DNA of 26,909 nt from JAWXBG01 sp044375415. GTDB taxonomy: Bacteria; Bacteroidota; Bacteroidia; Flavobacteriales_D; Sanyastnellaceae. The translations under genes were made by a program, and so were the position numbers. Below are positions 9,933-15,785 of the stretch, piece by piece (within the stretch, counting starts at the first letter, position 1; the number at the start of each line of letters is the position of its first letter). Location of the stretch: contig JBILMS010000048.1 in the NCBI GenBank assembly GCA_044375415.1, positions 1 to 26,909 of the forward strand, written 5' to 3'. The notes under the pieces are model-generated. The model did no database searches, had not been told where the DNA came from, and saw only the letters and a list, made by a program, of their open reading frames with translations.

Positions 9933-10205
9933 ATGCACAGTCTGCTCGTATGTCTGCTATTTGAATATCTAAGGGAGGTTGCTCCATCAAAATTCAGTAT
10001 GTATGGTAAGCCTGATATGGCAGCGCTAGGCATAAAACAGATCATTATTTTGAACCATATATTATTCGTTGGACAGGAAATAATTGGATTTTCTTCGAGA
10101 GCCGATGAGAAACAACTTGCGTTGACGGCCCGTACTTTAGTGCTAAGAAAGAAAGAAAGAAAGAAAACAACTAGAATGAAAACTGTCCTTAGACAGAAAA
10201 GATAA
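9933..10205 (+). CDS. Doubtful small ORF, 90 residues
   Basis: An ATG-started frame encoding 90 residues with no family I recognise. The C-terminal third is very basic (RKKERKKTTRMK), and this part is produced by a simple AAGA repeat. There is no signal peptide or motif. Coding is not clearly supported; the frame may only be a chance opening inside a non-coding transcript that ends at the terminator near 10256-10287. I list it because it is the longest frame in a 528-base gap and lies on the same strand as that terminator. Confidence 0.2.
   Translation: MHSLLVCLLFEYLREVAPSKFSMYGKPDMAALGIKQIIILNHILFVGQEIIGFSSRADEKQLALTARTLVLRKKERKKTTRMKTVLRQKR
10145..10167 (+). repeat. AAGA simple sequence repeat
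   Basis: Five consecutive AAGA units with a short A-rich tail. Tetranucleotide runs can slip during replication. It lies inside the doubtful ORF at 9933-10205, where a one-unit change would shift the frame. Confidence 0.8.
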
Positions 10206-10255
10206 TTACGAGACGAGGGGCGAAGGAAGTAACCTCTTGTATTACGAGTGCAACA

Positions 10256-10287
10256 GGAACGTCCGTTATGCGGGCGTTTCTGCTTTT
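10256..10287 (+). terminator. Rho-independent terminator, forward strand
   Basis: GGAACGTCCG pairs with CGGGCGTTTC (10 bp including G-T wobbles) around the loop TTATG, followed by TCTGCTTTTA. It would end a forward transcript coming from the 9870-10250 region. No confident gene lies just upstream, which points to a small RNA or small-protein transcript. Confidence 0.6.
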
Positions 10288-10313
10288 ATAGATAGACCTC
10301 CGTAAAATAAAAA

Positions 10314-10336
10314 AGCCACCCTGAATCAGAGTGGCT
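10314..10336 (-). terminator. Rho-independent terminator of rpmH
   Basis: On the minus strand AGCCAC and GTGGCT pair across an interior that itself can form CTG/CAG. The stem is followed by a TTTTTTATTTTA tract. It lies 20 bases after the rpmH stop codon in the correct orientation. Confidence 0.8.
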
Positions 10337-10356
10337 GAATATCGTTGAGGTATTAT

Positions 10357-10527
10357 TTAGCGAACTACACCTTTGTGGCGACGCTCAGAAGAAACCGAAA
10401 GTTTCTTACGACCGGTACGACGACGAGCAGACAATACCCTGCGGCCATTAGCAGTGCTCATTCTTTCGCGAAATCCGTGTTTGTTGCGGCGCTTTGTGTT
10501 CGAGGGTTGGTATGTACGTTGGCTCAT
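10357..10527 (-). CDS. rpmH: 50S ribosomal protein L34
   Basis: A 56-residue, very basic protein of the large ribosomal subunit. The translation opens MSQRTYQPSNTKRRNKHGFR, followed by ERMSTANGRRVL and then an Arg/Lys-rich segment ending in KLSV. This is the unmistakable L34 pattern (compare the common MKRTFQPS...RRNKHGFRxRM...GRxVLxxRRxxGRxxLxxS). It has a 10-residue C-terminal tail (SSERRHKGVVR) beyond the usual end, as in other Bacteroidota. It stands alone here: dnaA, rnpA and yidC, its neighbours in many bacteria, are absent. It has its own TATATTTG box upstream and a terminator downstream, so it is a monocistronic unit. Confidence 0.97.
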   Translation of the reverse strand: MSQRTYQPSNTKRRNKHGFRERMSTANGRRVLSARRRTGRKKLSVSSERRHKGVVR

Positions 10528-10571
10528 TTCAGTATCGTTTTAAATCTGTTTTATTCGGTAAAAACGGGGCG

Positions 10572-10579
10572 CAAATATA
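10572..10579 (-). promoter_or_regulatory. -7 box for rpmH (TATATTTG)
   Basis: TATATTTG on the minus strand is a perfect match to TAnnTTTG, ending 44 bases upstream of the rpmH start codon. The predicted leader is about 40 bases. A recognisable -33 TTTG is not evident. Confidence 0.55.
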
Positions 10580-10594
10580 CTCCCTTTTTTACCC

Positions 10595-10621
10595 ATACCA
10601 GCATTCTTGGTATATTTTTTT
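10595..10621 (+). terminator. Hairpin with T-run upstream of the methyltransferase gene
   Basis: ATACCA and TGGTAT form a 6-bp perfect stem around GCATTCT, followed by a run of seven Ts. It looks like a weak forward terminator between the rpmH promoter and the methyltransferase gene. No forward gene directly upstream needs it; it could insulate the methyltransferase gene from read-through. Confidence 0.35.
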
Positions 10622-10679
10622 CGAAAGAAAGGTATATCCTTTCCATCTTGCGCGTGTTTTACGGTCCCAATTGAACCTT

Positions 10680-11549
10680 ATGAGCGATCTCCATACCTCC
10701 TGTCCTGTTTGCCAATCGACTGAGATTAAAAAGGTTAATCAGTTCATTATAAAGAATATATGGAGGTGTAATCAATGCTCCTTGGCTTTTTTTGCCAATA
10801 GGGCTACACAAGAAGAAATTCGCGATTATTACGCACAGTATCCAAGAGATCACTACGAATCTCCGGTTACTATATTGAGATACAAGCAGATACTTAGCGA
10901 ATTCTCGAGACTTACTGCCGGAAAAAAGATCTTGGATTACGGTTGTAACAGCGGCTTTTTCCTTGCTGTTGCTCAAGAAAATGGCTGGGAAGTGGTCGGG
11001 GCCGAGATTTCAGAAGAAGCACGAGAAATTTGCAAAAACCGGGGACTTTATGTCACTGACCTCGACGCATTTTACCACGAATACAAGCCGAAGAGTTTCG
11101 ATGTGATTCTGAGTTCCGAAGTGATCGAACACATGGAGTTTCCTGCCCAGTTTTTCAAGCGTTCATTCGAATTGCTCAAACCCGGTGGAATTCTATATGT
11201 AACCACCCCGAATTTTGATGCCCTGGAGCGCAAAATATTGGGCGATAAATATGACATTGTCAACTTCCCTGAGCATCTCTGTTTCTTCAATAAAAAGTCG
11301 CTTCGAAAATGTGGAGAAAGCCATGGTTTTAAAACCCACAAAATCACCACAACCGGTTTTAGTCTCACGCGCATACGCACCAGCACCAAGGCAAGCCGAG
11401 AAAAATATGTTTCACAAACGAGCACAGACGAGCAGATTCGGGTTAAAACCGAAAAGTCACTTGTACTTCGTTTTATCAAAAACACAGTGAATGCGTTGTT
11501 GAATGTAAGCAACACCGGGAATGCTTTGAAGGGGTGGTTTCGGGCGTAA
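10680..11549 (+). CDS. Class I SAM-dependent methyltransferase with N-terminal zinc ribbon
   Basis: A 289-residue protein. The first 35 residues hold a Cys4 zinc-ribbon pattern, CPVC (C8, C11) and CNQC (C30, C33). The SAM-binding core follows: motif I ILDYGCNSGFFLAVA (about residues 83-97), an acidic E in VVGAEIS, then SFDVILSSEVIEHM and LLKPGGILYVTTPN. This combination is typical of methyltransferases acting on cell-surface sugars or lipid-linked intermediates, but the substrate cannot be read from the sequence. I chose ATG 10680 because the frame upstream lacks conserved sequence and crosses a hairpin and the rpmH promoter. It converges on yraN, with two hairpins between them. Confidence 0.85.
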   Translation: MSDLHTSCPVCQSTEIKKVNQFIIKNIWRCNQCSLAFFANRATQEEIRDYYAQYPRDHYESPVTILRYKQILSEFSRLTAGKKILDYGCNSGFFLAVAQENGWEVVGAEISEEAREICKNRGLYVTDLDAFYHEYKPKSFDVILSSEVIEHMEFPAQFFKRSFELLKPGGILYVTTPNFDALERKILGDKYDIVNFPEHLCFFNKKSLRKCGESHGFKTHKITTTGFSLTRIRTSTKASREKYVSQTSTDEQIRVKTEKSLVLRFIKNTVNALLNVSNTGNALKGWFRA

Positions 11550-11568
11550 TGTAGCCACAAGGGCTACA
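11550..11568 (+). terminator. TGTAGCC hairpin after the methyltransferase stop
   Basis: TGTAGCC pairs with GGCTACA around ACAAG, starting at the base after the stop codon. No T-run follows, so termination alone would be weak. It shares its stem sequence with the larger hairpin 11 bases further on. Confidence 0.5.
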
Positions 11569-11578
11569 TATACGCCAT

Positions 11579-11613
11579 GCCGTAGATGTAGCCTTTATGG
11601 CTACATCTACGGC
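11579..11613. terminator. Perfect 15-bp hairpin between convergent genes
   Basis: GCCGTAGATGTAGCC and its exact complement flank a TTTAT loop. The right arm contains the yraN stop codon (11607-11609). It sits between convergent methyltransferase and yraN transcripts, so a bidirectional terminator or RNA 3'-end stabiliser is the likely role. The inner TGTAGCC/GGCTACA repeats the neighbouring hairpin at 11550-11568. Confidence 0.65.
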
Positions 11614-11972
11614 ATCGGGTAAAAAGCCTCTTCGATGTGCAAAATCTCTGCCTTTTGGTTGTACCGCTTCACAATAGACACGATATCAAATCGCACTCGT
11701 TTCTCCACCCTGTAGCGAAGAATGTAAGCATTGGCAGCCTGTATAACTCGCCTTCTCTTTGTTTGATTCACGGCCTCCCACGGTTCCCCATAGGAATCTG
11801 ATTTGCGCATTTTCACTTCTACAAAAATGATTTCGTCGTCCTTTTCGACTATCAGATCCAATTCATTTTTGCCGGATTGCCAATTTCGTTCGAGGATTTT
11901 GTATCCGGCATTCACCAAAAAAGTAGCCGCCATGTCTTCTCCTTCATTGCCTTTTTCTCTTGTGTTTTCCAT
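11607..11972 (-). CDS. yraN: YraN family (UPF0102) putative endonuclease
   Basis: A 121-residue protein of the YraN/UPF0102 family, which has a PD-(D/E)XK nuclease fold related to Holliday junction resolvases; its cellular substrate is not firmly known. Visible are GNEGEDMAATFLVNAGY near the N-terminus, RNWQSGKNELDLIV, and FVEVKMR, giving the E...ELD...EVK catalytic signature. I start at ATG 11972 (MENTREKGNEGE); the frame stays open 15 codons further upstream, but that part overlaps the divergent promoter and gene. Its start is only 25 bases from the start of the divergent barrel gene, so the two promoters must overlap. The stop codon lies inside the 11579-11613 hairpin. Confidence 0.93.
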   Translation of the reverse strand: MENTREKGNEGEDMAATFLVNAGYKILERNWQSGKNELDLIVEKDDEIIFVEVKMRKSDSYGEPWEAVNQTKRRRVIQAANAYILRYRVEKRVRFDIVSIVKRYNQKAEILHIEEAFYPMP

Positions 11973-11984
11973 CTTGTTTAAGTT

Positions 11985-11992
11985 TAACTTTG
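11985..11992 (+). promoter_or_regulatory. -7 box TAACTTTG, probable leaderless start
   Basis: A perfect TAnnTTTG match ending 5 bases before the ATG at 11998. The expected transcription start coincides with the start codon. A TTG lies about 22 bases upstream and could serve as the -33 element. It drives the barrel-pnuC unit. Confidence 0.5.
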
Positions 11993-11997
11993 CCAAG

Positions 11998-12909
11998 ATG
12001 AGGTATTTCAGATTCATACCATTCCTTTTACTGATTTTTGGAAAAATTGACCCCTTTCATTCTCAGATTGATGCACTGGCCGGTGGCTCAAGGATGGCCA
12101 GATTTGTACCAAATTTCGAATCCAAGGAGAGAACTCTTTTCATCACATGGGGCTACAATCGCGCGTATTACAACGACTCCGACGTCCATTTCAAAGGCGA
12201 TGGTTTTGATTTTACCCTGCATGATGCAAAAGCAGCCGATATGCCTGAAGAATTTAGTTCACGGGTGTATTTCAATCCGGCACAATTCACCGTACCACAA
12301 TTCAATTTCCGAGCGGGATATTACTTCCGACCTGATTGGTGTATTTCCTTGGGTTGGGATCACATGAAATACAGGTTGATCACCACACAACTTGTTCGAA
12401 TATCGGGCAACATCAGCGATGAAAAATACTTCGATCCGGAATATACGGGTACGTTCAACAACGACTACATCCTCTACAACGGTCGATTTATGGACTATCA
12501 CCACAGTGACGGTTTCAATTTTATTAGAGCTGCTTTGGAGCGCAGAGTTCCTTTTTTCGGCACCCGAAATAAAAAGTTCGTTATCGCATTTAATGGTGCA
12601 GCTTCCTTGGGAATTATGTTACCATGGACCGACTTTACCTTTTTTGGTGAGCGCAATCGCAATTGGCCACATGTTGCAGGTTACGGACTTAGTTTATCGG
12701 CAGGTTTACGATTCGAGATTTTCCGTCACTTCTTTTTTCAGTTGAATGCGCAATCGGGATGGAGTAATCTTACGAATGTACTTTTAGAAGGCGATAAAGA
12801 CAGCCGAGCTCAACAAAAAATTGGCTTCTTCGAACGTTCTATGGCTATCGGAGGATACATTCCACTTTACTCCACCGCAGGTAAAAGGGTGAGGGAAAGC
12901 ACTCCATGA
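11998..12909 (+). CDS. Outer-membrane beta-barrel protein co-transcribed with pnuC
   Basis: A 303-residue protein with a signal peptide (MRYFRFIPFLLLIFGKIDPFHS). Alternating aromatic strands are visible, such as TLFITWGYNRAYYND, FNFRAGYYFRPDWCISLGWD and FFFQLNAQSGW. This is typical of small outer-membrane barrels. No named family is recognised. The stop overlaps the pnuC start by 4 bp (ATGA), so the two are translationally coupled. From that I infer a role as the outer-membrane pore for the substrate of PnuC, such as nicotinamide riboside or a phosphorylated precursor. This inference rests on context alone. An alternative is a barrel unrelated to transport. ATG 11998 was chosen because it carries the signal peptide and follows a -7 box. 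Confidence 0.75.
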   Translation: MRYFRFIPFLLLIFGKIDPFHSQIDALAGGSRMARFVPNFESKERTLFITWGYNRAYYNDSDVHFKGDGFDFTLHDAKAADMPEEFSSRVYFNPAQFTVPQFNFRAGYYFRPDWCISLGWDHMKYRLITTQLVRISGNISDEKYFDPEYTGTFNNDYILYNGRFMDYHHSDGFNFIRAALERRVPFFGTRNKKFVIAFNGAASLGIMLPWTDFTFFGERNRNWPHVAGYGLSLSAGLRFEIFRHFFFQLNAQSGWSNLTNVLLEGDKDSRAQQKIGFFERSMAIGGYIPLYSTAGKRVRESTP

Positions 12910-13472
12910 AATTCAACCTTTTTGTTCTAAAATCGGGTTTATTCTGGATTGAATTTTTTGCGGTAATCTTCAATCTTTTATTTACTTTTTTGTACTTGAA
13001 AGGAAACGTTTGGTGTTATGTATTTGGAGTACTTGGACCTTTAATGTTTGTCTATTTATGCTATTCCAAAAAACTTTATGCCGAAACTTTTTTGCAGGTT
13101 TTTTATATAGCCATGGCGATTTACGGCTATTTCAACCTGGGAGCTGAATGGCGCGTTGAACATTGGCCTTTTCAAAAACATATTCCCTTCATCATTGCAG
13201 GTCTGTTTTCAACCATAACAATTGCATTTTACCTCAAGAAAAAAACAGATGCGCGTTTGCCATTGCCGGATACCTTCACAACTGTTTTTGCCGTTATCGG
13301 TACATGGCTCATGATGAATTATGTTCACGAAAACTGGTTGTATTTTATTGCAATAAATGTGGTTTCCCTCATCATCTATCCAATGCGAGGAATGTGGCTT
13401 TCCGGTCTGATGTTTGCGATCTATCTGTTGATGGCGATAGATGGCTACTTTGAAAATATCCATTGGTTCTAA
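12906..13472 (+). CDS. pnuC: PnuC-type nicotinamide riboside transporter
   Basis: A 188-residue polytopic inner-membrane protein. PnuC proteins move nicotinamide riboside by facilitated diffusion, with trapping by intracellular phosphorylation. The sequence shows the family pattern: WIEFFAVIFNLLFTFLYLKG, WCYVFGVLGPLMFVYLCY, KKLYAETFLQVFYIAMAIYG and, late, WLYFIAINVVSLIIY, spread over about seven hydrophobic segments. The start overlaps the barrel gene (ATGA), and a NadR-type kinase gene follows 84 bases downstream, which supports nicotinamide riboside over thiamine (the PnuT alternative). A small GGTTC/GAACC hairpin (13474-13487) lies just after the stop codon. Confidence 0.92.
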   Translation: MKFNLFVLKSGLFWIEFFAVIFNLLFTFLYLKGNVWCYVFGVLGPLMFVYLCYSKKLYAETFLQVFYIAMAIYGYFNLGAEWRVEHWPFQKHIPFIIAGLFSTITIAFYLKKKTDARLPLPDTFTTVFAVIGTWLMMNYVHENWLYFIAINVVSLIIYPMRGMWLSGLMFAIYLLMAIDGYFENIHWF

Positions 13473-13521
13473 TGGTTCTTTTGAACCTGTAATTCCAGGG
13501 GATATTCCTCCTTGTTTGGAG

Positions 13522-13529
13522 TACTTTCG
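13522..13529 (+). promoter_or_regulatory. -7 box TACTTTCG before the kinase gene
   Basis: TACTTTCG fits TAnnTT(T/C)G and lies 27 bases before the proposed TTG start at 13557. It suggests the kinase can be transcribed separately from barrel-pnuC. Confidence 0.35.
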
Positions 13530-13556
13530 CGGAACCCATGTGGAAAACAAACCTCT

Positions 13557-14057
13557 TTGAAAATAGCACTCACCGGCCCTGAAAGTTCAGGCAAGACATA
13601 TCTCGCAAATTACATCTCGCAGAAATACGGATACTTCTTAATCGATGAATATTCGCGTACTTTTCTCGAAGCTTTAATGGTTCCGTACCGTCTCGATGAT
13701 GTCATTCACATGGCTCAGGAACAACATCGACGTATAATCTCCTCACATGAATCCAAGATCGTAGTAGATACAGAATCTATCGTTTCAAAAATATGGTTGG
13801 AAGAAAAATATGGAAAACAGTTTGATTGGCTCGAAGATCAAATTTTAAACGAACAATTCGATCTATATTTCCTCTGCGCACCTGATATACCATGGGAGTA
13901 CGACCCTTTAAGAGAAAATCCACACGACAGAGATCGCCTTTTTGATCTTTTCAAAAATGAGTTAGATGAAAGAAAACTCTCGTATCAAATTATAAGCGGA
14001 AACGAAGAGCAAAGACAAAAAATGGTAGATGAGATCATGTACAAATTGGAAAATTAG
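13557..14057 (+). CDS. NadR-like ribosylnicotinamide kinase (AAA_28 family)
   Basis: A 166-residue P-loop kinase of the NadR C-terminal type, which phosphorylates nicotinamide riboside to NMN and so traps it in the cell. Visible are the Walker A segment ALTGPESSGKT near the N-terminus, DEYSRTFLEAL, VVDTESIVSKIW and DLYFLCAPDIPWEYDPLREN followed by DRDRLF, all typical of the family. There is no NMN adenylyltransferase or DNA-binding domain, so this is a stand-alone kinase. The start is uncertain: TTG 13557 (KIALTGPE) fits the family N-terminus best. An in-frame TTG lies at 13512, and an ATG at 13538 is out of frame. It follows pnuC, which explains its role. Confidence 0.87.
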   Translation: MKIALTGPESSGKTYLANYISQKYGYFLIDEYSRTFLEALMVPYRLDDVIHMAQEQHRRIISSHESKIVVDTESIVSKIWLEEKYGKQFDWLEDQILNEQFDLYFLCAPDIPWEYDPLRENPHDRDRLFDLFKNELDERKLSYQIISGNEEQRQKMVDEIMYKLEN

Positions 14058-14149
14058 CAAAAAGCTCATTAATCAAAACAGACAATGCTCGGTTGAGTTC
14101 ACGTTTCCAATCTTCCAATCGATCACCAAAACTAAAACTCTTCGTACCT

Positions 14150-14227
14150 CGTGCCTCAGGTCTCATCCCTCACCAGGACATCCATTTCAATCTTAAAATA
14201 CTCTGCAATTCGTGCATTCGCGGCAAA
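14150..14227 (+). repeat. 78-bp direct repeat, copy A
   Basis: First of two 78-bp direct repeats in the 304-base gap between the kinase and vanZ genes. It opens CGTGCCTCAGGTCTCATCC and closes TTCGTGCATTCGCGGCAAA. The gap holds no convincing reading frame. Confidence 0.85.
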
Positions 14228-14242
14228 TGACCTGCTAATCTT

Positions 14243-14320
14243 CGTGCCTCAAGTCTAGTCCCTCACCAGGTCATCCAATTCAAGTATAAAATACTTTGCA
14301 ATTCGTGCATTAGCGGCAAA
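14243..14320 (+). repeat. 78-bp direct repeat, copy B
   Basis: Second copy, 93 bp after the first, same length and mostly identical. The best conserved parts are CCCTCACCAGG and GCAATTCGTGCATT. No inverted ends or flanking target duplications were seen. Confidence 0.85.
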
Positions 14321-14361
14321 AGAACTTCGACCCTTCATAATTGGCCTATTGAACAAGTACA

Positions 14362-14748
14362 TTATGCCTTCGCGAGTTCTTTTCCGTAGATCATTCTGAA
14401 AAGGATTATGCCCAAAAAGGCACCAATTGTATTTGCAAAAAAATCGATGAGGTCGGAGGTTCTTTCAACAAAAAAAGCCCCTTGATAAAATTCTAAAACA
14501 GCGCCGTAAAGAATGGTAATTAAAAGTGAAAATTTGCGGGCGTGAAATTTGAGTCGGCGAAATTCTCCCTGCTTTCTGAAAGCTACCATCAGCACAAAAA
14601 ACATCATCGCAAACATACCCATGTGGGCGATTTTGTCCAGACGCAATAGATCCCATGGTTCTTCGTACGTCAAGTCAAATCCCGGAATGCTATATAGCAC
14701 CAAGATAGCCAAGGCCCACACCACAGGAATGATGTAATACCGTAACAT
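14362..14748 (-). CDS. VanZ family membrane protein
   Basis: A 128-residue inner-membrane protein of the VanZ family, whose biochemical role is generally unknown; the founder confers low-level teicoplanin resistance. Four hydrophobic segments are visible. The family residues are DKIAHMGMFAMMFF in the second quarter, then GAVLEFYQG and RTSDLIDFFANTIGAFLG. It begins 9 bases after the gcvH stop codon on the same strand and is probably co-transcribed with gcvH. A gcvH-vanZ pairing is, as far as I recall, common in Bacteroidota, though the functional link is unclear. Confidence 0.87.
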   Translation of the reverse strand: MLRYYIIPVVWALAILVLYSIPGFDLTYEEPWDLLRLDKIAHMGMFAMMFFVLMVAFRKQGEFRRLKFHARKFSLLITILYGAVLEFYQGAFFVERTSDLIDFFANTIGAFLGIILFRMIYGKELAKA

Positions 14749-14757
14749 TTATATGGA

Positions 14758-15135
14758 TTAACCTACGAGGGCTTCGTATGCTGAAGCGTCCATCAGCTCA
14801 GACATGTCAGCTCCGGCGGCGATTTCAATCTTGATCATCCAACCCGCTCCGTATGGATCGTTGTTCACCAAAGATGGATCCGCTTCCAAGGCCGCATTCA
14901 CTTCTAGAACTTTGCCGGCGATTGGCATAAATAAGTCAGAAACTGTTTTAACAGCTTCAACAGTACCAAAGATCTCGTGAGCACCGAGGTCATCGCCTGC
15001 GGTTTCGATTTCTACAAAAACAATGTCACCCAATTCACCTTGAGCGAAGGATGTAATACCAATGATGGCCTGATTGCCTTCGATGCGAACCCACTCGTGG
15101 TCCTTGGTGTACTTGAGATCAGCTGGAAAACTCAT
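14758..15135 (-). CDS. gcvH: Glycine cleavage system H protein
   Basis: A 125-residue lipoyl carrier of the glycine cleavage complex; it shuttles the aminomethyl group between the P, T and L proteins. The lipoylation site is K63 in GTVEAVKTVSDLFMP. Other family segments are YTKDHEWVRIEGN, IGITSFAQGELGDIVFVE and NNDPYGAGWMIKI. The length is normal for the family. The other gcv genes are not in the window. Transcription probably starts at the TTTTG-N21-TAAATTTG promoter just upstream, and vanZ follows in the same unit. Confidence 0.97.
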   Translation of the reverse strand: MSFPADLKYTKDHEWVRIEGNQAIIGITSFAQGELGDIVFVEIETAGDDLGAHEIFGTVEAVKTVSDLFMPIAGKVLEVNAALEADPSLVNNDPYGAGWMIKIEIAAGADMSELMDASAYEALVG

Positions 15136-15157
15136 ATCATTATTATTTATGAAGTGC

Positions 15158-15191
15158 CAAATTTATATGGTAACACCCACCACTCCCAAAA
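15158..15191 (-). promoter_or_regulatory. Promoter of gcvH-vanZ (TTTTG-N21-TAAATTTG)
   Basis: On the minus strand TAAATTTG (15158-15165) is a perfect TAnnTTTG match. TTTTG (15187-15191) lies 21 bases further upstream, matching both parts of the Bacteroidota consensus. The start codon is 22 bases beyond the box. This is the best-formed promoter in the window. Confidence 0.65.
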
Positions 15192-15202
15192 TTTCTTGTG
15201 CT

Positions 15203-15210
15203 TACCTTCG
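15203..15210 (+). promoter_or_regulatory. -7 box TACCTTCG before the TauE/SafE gene
   Basis: TACCTTCG fits TAnnTT(T/C)G and lies 48 bases before the ATG at 15259. It diverges from the gcvH promoter within the same 123-base gap. Confidence 0.35.
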
Positions 15211-15258
15211 CCCTATCTCAAAGCCTCTATTCCTTTGAACCGCAAACCTTTCCGAAAT

Positions 15259-15654
15259 ATGGATATTACACTTGGTCATTTGCTGATCTTAATCATCATT
15301 GGCATCTTAGCCGGCACTCTAAGCGGATTTGTGGGTGTCGGTGGTGGATTGATCATCGTTCCGGCACTCGTCTACCTTCTTCAGTTTACACAAATGCAAG
15401 CTCAAGGAACGAGCCTTGCTGTGTTGCTTTTGCCTGTCGGATTTTTAGCCGTTTACAATTATCACAAAGCCGGAAACATCAACATGACGTATGCCCTGAT
15501 TATTGGAGCCTTCTTTATTATCGGCAGCTACTTTGGCAGCAAATACGCGCTCAAACTCCCGGAATTCAAGGTGAAATTTGTCTTCGGTTTGTTTATGCTC
15601 TACGTCGCTATACGTATGTTGTGGACCTCGGGGACCAAATGGCTACAGGAGTAA
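15259..15654 (+). CDS. Half-length TauE/SafE family permease
   Basis: A 131-residue membrane protein corresponding to one half of the usual TauE/SafE anion-exporter fold (about 250 residues). The N-terminal signature AGTLSGFVGVGGGLIIVPAL is intact. It is followed by QAQGTSLAVLLLPVGFLAVY, a third segment IGAFFIIGSYFGSKYAL and a last segment FGLFMLYVAIRMLW. Such half-size forms presumably dimerise to make a full transporter. The substrate is unknown; sulfite, sulfoacetate and other organosulfur anions are known for the family. I chose ATG 15259; the frame is open far upstream, but that part is the complement of gcvH. No stop-codon damage is seen, so it is not simply a truncated copy. Confidence 0.85.
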   Translation: MDITLGHLLILIIIGILAGTLSGFVGVGGGLIIVPALVYLLQFTQMQAQGTSLAVLLLPVGFLAVYNYHKAGNINMTYALIIGAFFIIGSYFGSKYALKLPEFKVKFVFGLFMLYVAIRMLWTSGTKWLQE

Positions 15655-15716
15655 TCAGTTCATAGAAACAGAAACAGGAGATTCTCGATAATAAAAAACC
15701 GGATCATCGAACAATA

Positions 15717-15732
15717 ACCCGCCGTGGCGGGT
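15717..15732. repeat. ACCCGC-N4-GCGGGT hairpin, copy 1
   Basis: ACCCGC and GCGGGT flank a 4-base loop (CGTG). It lies between the convergent TauE/SafE and proline dehydrogenase genes. No T-run follows on the plus strand; on the minus strand the next bases are TATTG. Confidence 0.7.
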
Positions 15733-15769
15733 GGAATAGTATTGAACATAGTTCAAAGAAGTTCTGAAA

Positions 15770-15785
15770 ACCCGCTCAGGCGGGT
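15770..15785 (-). terminator. ACCCGC-N4-GCGGGT hairpin containing the proline dehydrogenase stop codon
   Basis: On the minus strand the stem ACCCGC/GCGGGT encloses the loop CTGA, and the TGA in that loop is the proline dehydrogenase stop codon (15776-15778). TTTTC follows the stem, so it can act as a minus-strand terminator. It has the same stem as the hairpin at 15717-15732. Confidence 0.6.

Noticed and set aside
9829..10310. tmRNA, RNase P RNA, SRP RNA or tRNA in the gap before rpmH
   Set aside because: The conserved ends and core motifs of these RNAs were looked for by eye and not found.
10345..10674. Forward frame of 109 residues over rpmH
   Set aside because: It is the complement of rpmH and its promoter and matches no family; rpmH explains the sequence.
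11072..11560. Minus-strand frame of 162 residues inside the methyltransferase gene
   Set aside because: It is the opposite strand of a gene with clear SAM-binding motifs and shows no family pattern.
12906..13472. Reading pnuC as a thiamine transporter (PnuT)
   Set aside because: No thiamine riboswitch, thiamine pyrophosphokinase or TonB receptor is adjacent; the NadR-like kinase downstream supports nicotinamide riboside.
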